Shown: one piece after another, positions 51,301-53,274 of the stretch | Layout of the letters: every line of letters starts with the position of its first letter | Numbering within the stretch: position 1 is the stretch's first letter | DNA from: Candidatus Nitrosopelagicus sp. | Lineage (GTDB): Archaea > Thermoproteota > Nitrososphaeria > Nitrososphaerales > Nitrosopumilaceae | NCBI GenBank assembly: GCA_028345195.1 | Contig: JAOMCX010000009.1 | Coordinates: forward strand, 1 to 53,274 | DNA length: 53,274 bases | Reading direction: 5' to 3' | Position numbers and translations under genes: made by a program | The notes under the pieces: generated by a model | The model's database searches: none | What the model saw: the letters and a program-made list of their open reading frames with translations, nothing else | What the model was told of the DNA's origin: nothing

Positions 51301-51504
51301 ATGATACCGAAATTTCTTGTAATGTTTCTAGGTTGTTTCTCTGGAAGTATAGCCGGAATTGTTCCAAGTAATCTGATTATGTTTTATGGATTCACAACTG
51401 AAACTTTTACCATATCCATCCCGTTTATTGTTGGGGGTGTTATTGGTACTGTAGTTTGTTTTGTTTTTGCTCATAAAATGAATGATGTTAGAACTGAAAT
51501 GTAA
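51301..51504 (+). CDS. small membrane protein with two helices (67 aa)
   Basis: A 67-aa protein of two hydrophobic segments (~4-26 and ~35-58, FLVMFLGCFSGSIAGIVP and IPFIVGGVIGTVVCFVFA) and a short charged tail. No family recognised. Convergent with subunit I, 9-nt gap. Confidence 0.6.
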   Translation: MIPKFLVMFLGCFSGSIAGIVPSNLIMFYGFTTETFTISIPFIVGGVIGTVVCFVFAHKMNDVRTEM

Positions 51505-51513
51505 AAAAAATAA

Positions 51514-53274
51514 TTATTTTTTATTCCACTTGAATTGGTTATAGAGCATTTCTGGAACCACTTGTCTGAATGGTTGTGCACCGCCATCATACCATTTTGT
51601 AAAGAACTCGTAAAGATGAAGTCTTAGTGATTGGATGTAAACAATTAATCCTTCAATCATCATGATTCCAATATTTCCTCCGATAAGTAATGCTAATGCT
51701 CCTGGAGATTCTACTCCGCCTAATGAAACAAATGAATTATTGACTGTAAGTAATAGCGCTGCATGTACAAGCAACATGATTCCAAGCCGAGCATAACTAA
51801 TTGTATGTGCAAGACACTCTACACTTTTTCCAAGTAAAACTTCCATGAAGACGTTTGCGGGACTTCCTCCTTCTTCTGGATGTGCTTTGATGTGTTTTAA
51901 TCCACCAATCATCATAACCACAATTGATGCAATTACTATAACTCCTGCAATTCTTGTAATAATCCAAACCTGAGCCCAATCTCCTAAGAAAACAGTTACC
52001 CATGGTACAGCCTCTGTGTGTATTTTTGAGTACATGTTCATTACATCATAACCTGAACCAATTGCACACATCATGATTACAACGATTCCACCGTAAAGTG
52101 TAACATTTGGAATTGCTTCTGTAAACATTGTAGTTTTCTTACCCTCTTTTGCCAATTTTTTGATGTGTAACAAAAATGCCCAAACAATGTGAATTATTCC
52201 CAAAAATAATGAAACCTTTAGAATCATAATTACTTGTTCAAAGTTTAGTTCTGCTACACTAATCACGCCTACTAGCCATGAGATTGAATATAATGCTCCG
52301 CCCTCTTCCAAGAGTCCTTCAAATGGTTGTATGTGGTCTATATGGAATCCAAATGCTTCGCCTGTTCCAACTCCCGCTATTGCTGCCGCTGCACCAGAGA
52401 TTGCAATCAGCATTCCCCATCTAGAAAGATTTCCTTGTCCTTTTAATTTGAAGACTAAACCTAATCCCATTAGTAATAATCCGTGACCTACATCTGCAAA
52501 CATCAGTCCATAAAAGATTGGCCACATCAATGCAATCATTGGTGTTGGGTCTGATTCTCCTTTCTTTGGAATTCCCTGACTTTGTGTGATTACCTCAAAT
52601 GTTCTAACAAAAATTTTATTATCAAATAGAGTTGGTGTCTTTTTTACTAGTTCCGGATCTGAAACATCTTCTACAACAGACATCCATTTACTTGTAACAT
52701 CTTTGAATTTCTTCTCCATCTTCTTTGGAATGTATCCTTGAATTACCGCAAAGTTTTTTGTTCCACCAGGTTTTCTTAATAATTCTAAAATATCTTTTGC
52801 AACCTGTGCCTTTTCATGTAGTGTTAGTATGTCTTTTCTAACCTTTGCAGTTAACTTTGCAAGTTCTTTTGATACTTTCTTGTGTTTTTCCTCAAATTCT
52901 TTAATTTTTAATTCTGCAGTTGCATATGCCTTTGTTGGAACTTGTTCTACGCCTTCTGGAATAGAAAATGGATTTGCATTAAAACTACGCATCACTTTGA
53001 GAATTTTCTCCAAGTTTGCAACATCTGCAATAATCATAATTGCTGATTCTTCTTTTGTATTCAAATCATATTGATTAATTGTAATATTATCCAGTGTTCT
53101 TCTAATTTCATCAATATCTTTTGTTTGAACAATAAACAAGTTTGTGTAAAATTGCTTCATTAGCCCAAATCCGGCAAGATCAATGTTTAGCTTCTTTACT
53201 ACTTCTAATGTCTCTTTTAATGTGGTATAATCACCAATCTCTTTTTTGTACTCCTCTTGTTCTTTGAGTAATTT
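51514..53274 (-). CDS. atpI: A/V-type ATP synthase subunit I (5' end cut by window)
   Basis: The membrane stator subunit (subunit a) that carries protons to the rotor. The frame is open through the window end (38 codons upstream of the first Met at 53160), so the N-terminus is missing. A long coiled-coil soluble part (first ~200 residues shown) is followed by about eight membrane helices. WPIFYGLMFADVGHGLLLMG and CLAHTISYARLGIMLLVHA are diagnostic; the latter contains the essential proton-path Arg. Confidence 0.92.
   Translation of the reverse strand, partial: KLLKEQEEYKKEIGDYTTLKETLEVVKKLNIDLAGFGLMKQFYTNLFIVQTKDIDEIRRTLDNITINQYDLNTKEESAIMIIADVANLEKILKVMRSFNANPFSIPEGVEQVPTKAYATAELKIKEFEEKHKKVSKELAKLTAKVRKDILTLHEKAQVAKDILELLRKPGGTKNFAVIQGYIPKKMEKKFKDVTSKWMSVVEDVSDPELVKKTPTLFDNKIFVRTFEVITQSQGIPKKGESDPTPMIALMWPIFYGLMFADVGHGLLLMGLGLVFKLKGQGNLSRWGMLIAISGAAAAIAGVGTGEAFGFHIDHIQPFEGLLEEGGALYSISWLVGVISVAELNFEQVIMILKVSLFLGIIHIVWAFLLHIKKLAKEGKKTTMFTEAIPNVTLYGGIVVIMMCAIGSGYDVMNMYSKIHTEAVPWVTVFLGDWAQVWIITRIAGVIVIASIVVMMIGGLKHIKAHPEEGGSPANVFMEVLLGKSVECLAHTISYARLGIMLLVHAALLLTVNNSFVSLGGVESPGALALLIGGNIGIMMIEGLIVYIQSLRLHLYEFFTKWYDGGAQPFRQVVPEMLYNQFKWNKK

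Noticed and set aside
1-53274. Insertion sequences, integrase or transposase genes
   Set aside because: None found by motif. The island at 29.9-39 kb has no recombinase or flanking tRNA in view, so its mode of arrival stays open.

Overview
The window is about 53 kb of AT-rich archaeal chromosome, most likely from a marine ammonia-oxidising thaumarchaeon (Nitrosopumilus-like). The evidence is a two-subunit archaeal primase, ribosomal protein S6e, aIF2-alpha with Nop10, an archaeal UMP kinase, A/V-type ATP synthase subunits C and I, and an exported Amt ammonium transporter. TTG/GTG starts and TATA boxes about 26 nt before start codons (leaderless mRNAs) are frequent. Two unrelated photolyases suit a light-exposed habitat. 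Identifications come from reading motifs by eye; no database search was run.

Layout. 1-6.3 kb: primase priL (cut by the window edge) and priS, a large UPF0182 membrane protein, a class I glutamine amidotransferase and a C39-like/TPR protein. 6.3-17.1 kb: zinc microproteins, S6e, a class I photolyase, thaumarchaeal membrane and exported proteins including a truncated paralog, an Fe-S photolyase coupled to a UspA protein, and a MESH1/SpoT-type HD hydrolase. 17.1-29.9 kb: an exported thermonuclease homolog, an XPD/DinG-type Fe-S helicase, an aldo/keto reductase, cobA-aIF2alpha-nop10 facing cobB, a sorbosone dehydrogenase-like protein, a candidate RNase P-like RNA, an SPFH protein, and a stretch of very small genes mixed with RNA hairpins.

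29.9-39.1 kb is an accessory island with visibly higher GC. Its core is a tightly overlapping run of eight minus-strand genes: two small proteins, a PIN nuclease, a zinc protein, an MGME1-like PD-(D/E)XK exonuclease, a DUF2130-like protein, a fusion of a MORC-type GHKL ATPase with a histidine kinase, and a receiver-domain protein. Beside it stand a 5-methylcytosine methyltransferase, a type II restriction endonuclease and a Vsr nuclease. Three copies of one 27-bp element (core AAACTG-AC-CAGTTT) each sit next to a TATA box inside the operon. One copy is shared by a divergent gene of unknown function, a candidate regulator. I read this as a restriction-modification locus joined to a signalling-ATPase-nuclease defence module under its own regulon. 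This is the most interesting content of the window.

39.1-53.3 kb returns to housekeeping genes: a UbiB-family kinase, a nucleotide block (tmk, HD dNTPase-like, pyrH), a TPR protein, a Cas4-like protein with altered catalytic residues, A-ATPase subunit C, the ammonium transporter with a candidate operator upstream, a two-domain sulfurtransferase, and A-ATPase subunit I cut by the window edge. No rRNA, recognisable tRNA, insertion sequence or CRISPR array was seen. The longest gene-free stretch, 25583-25933, holds the candidate RNase P-like RNA.
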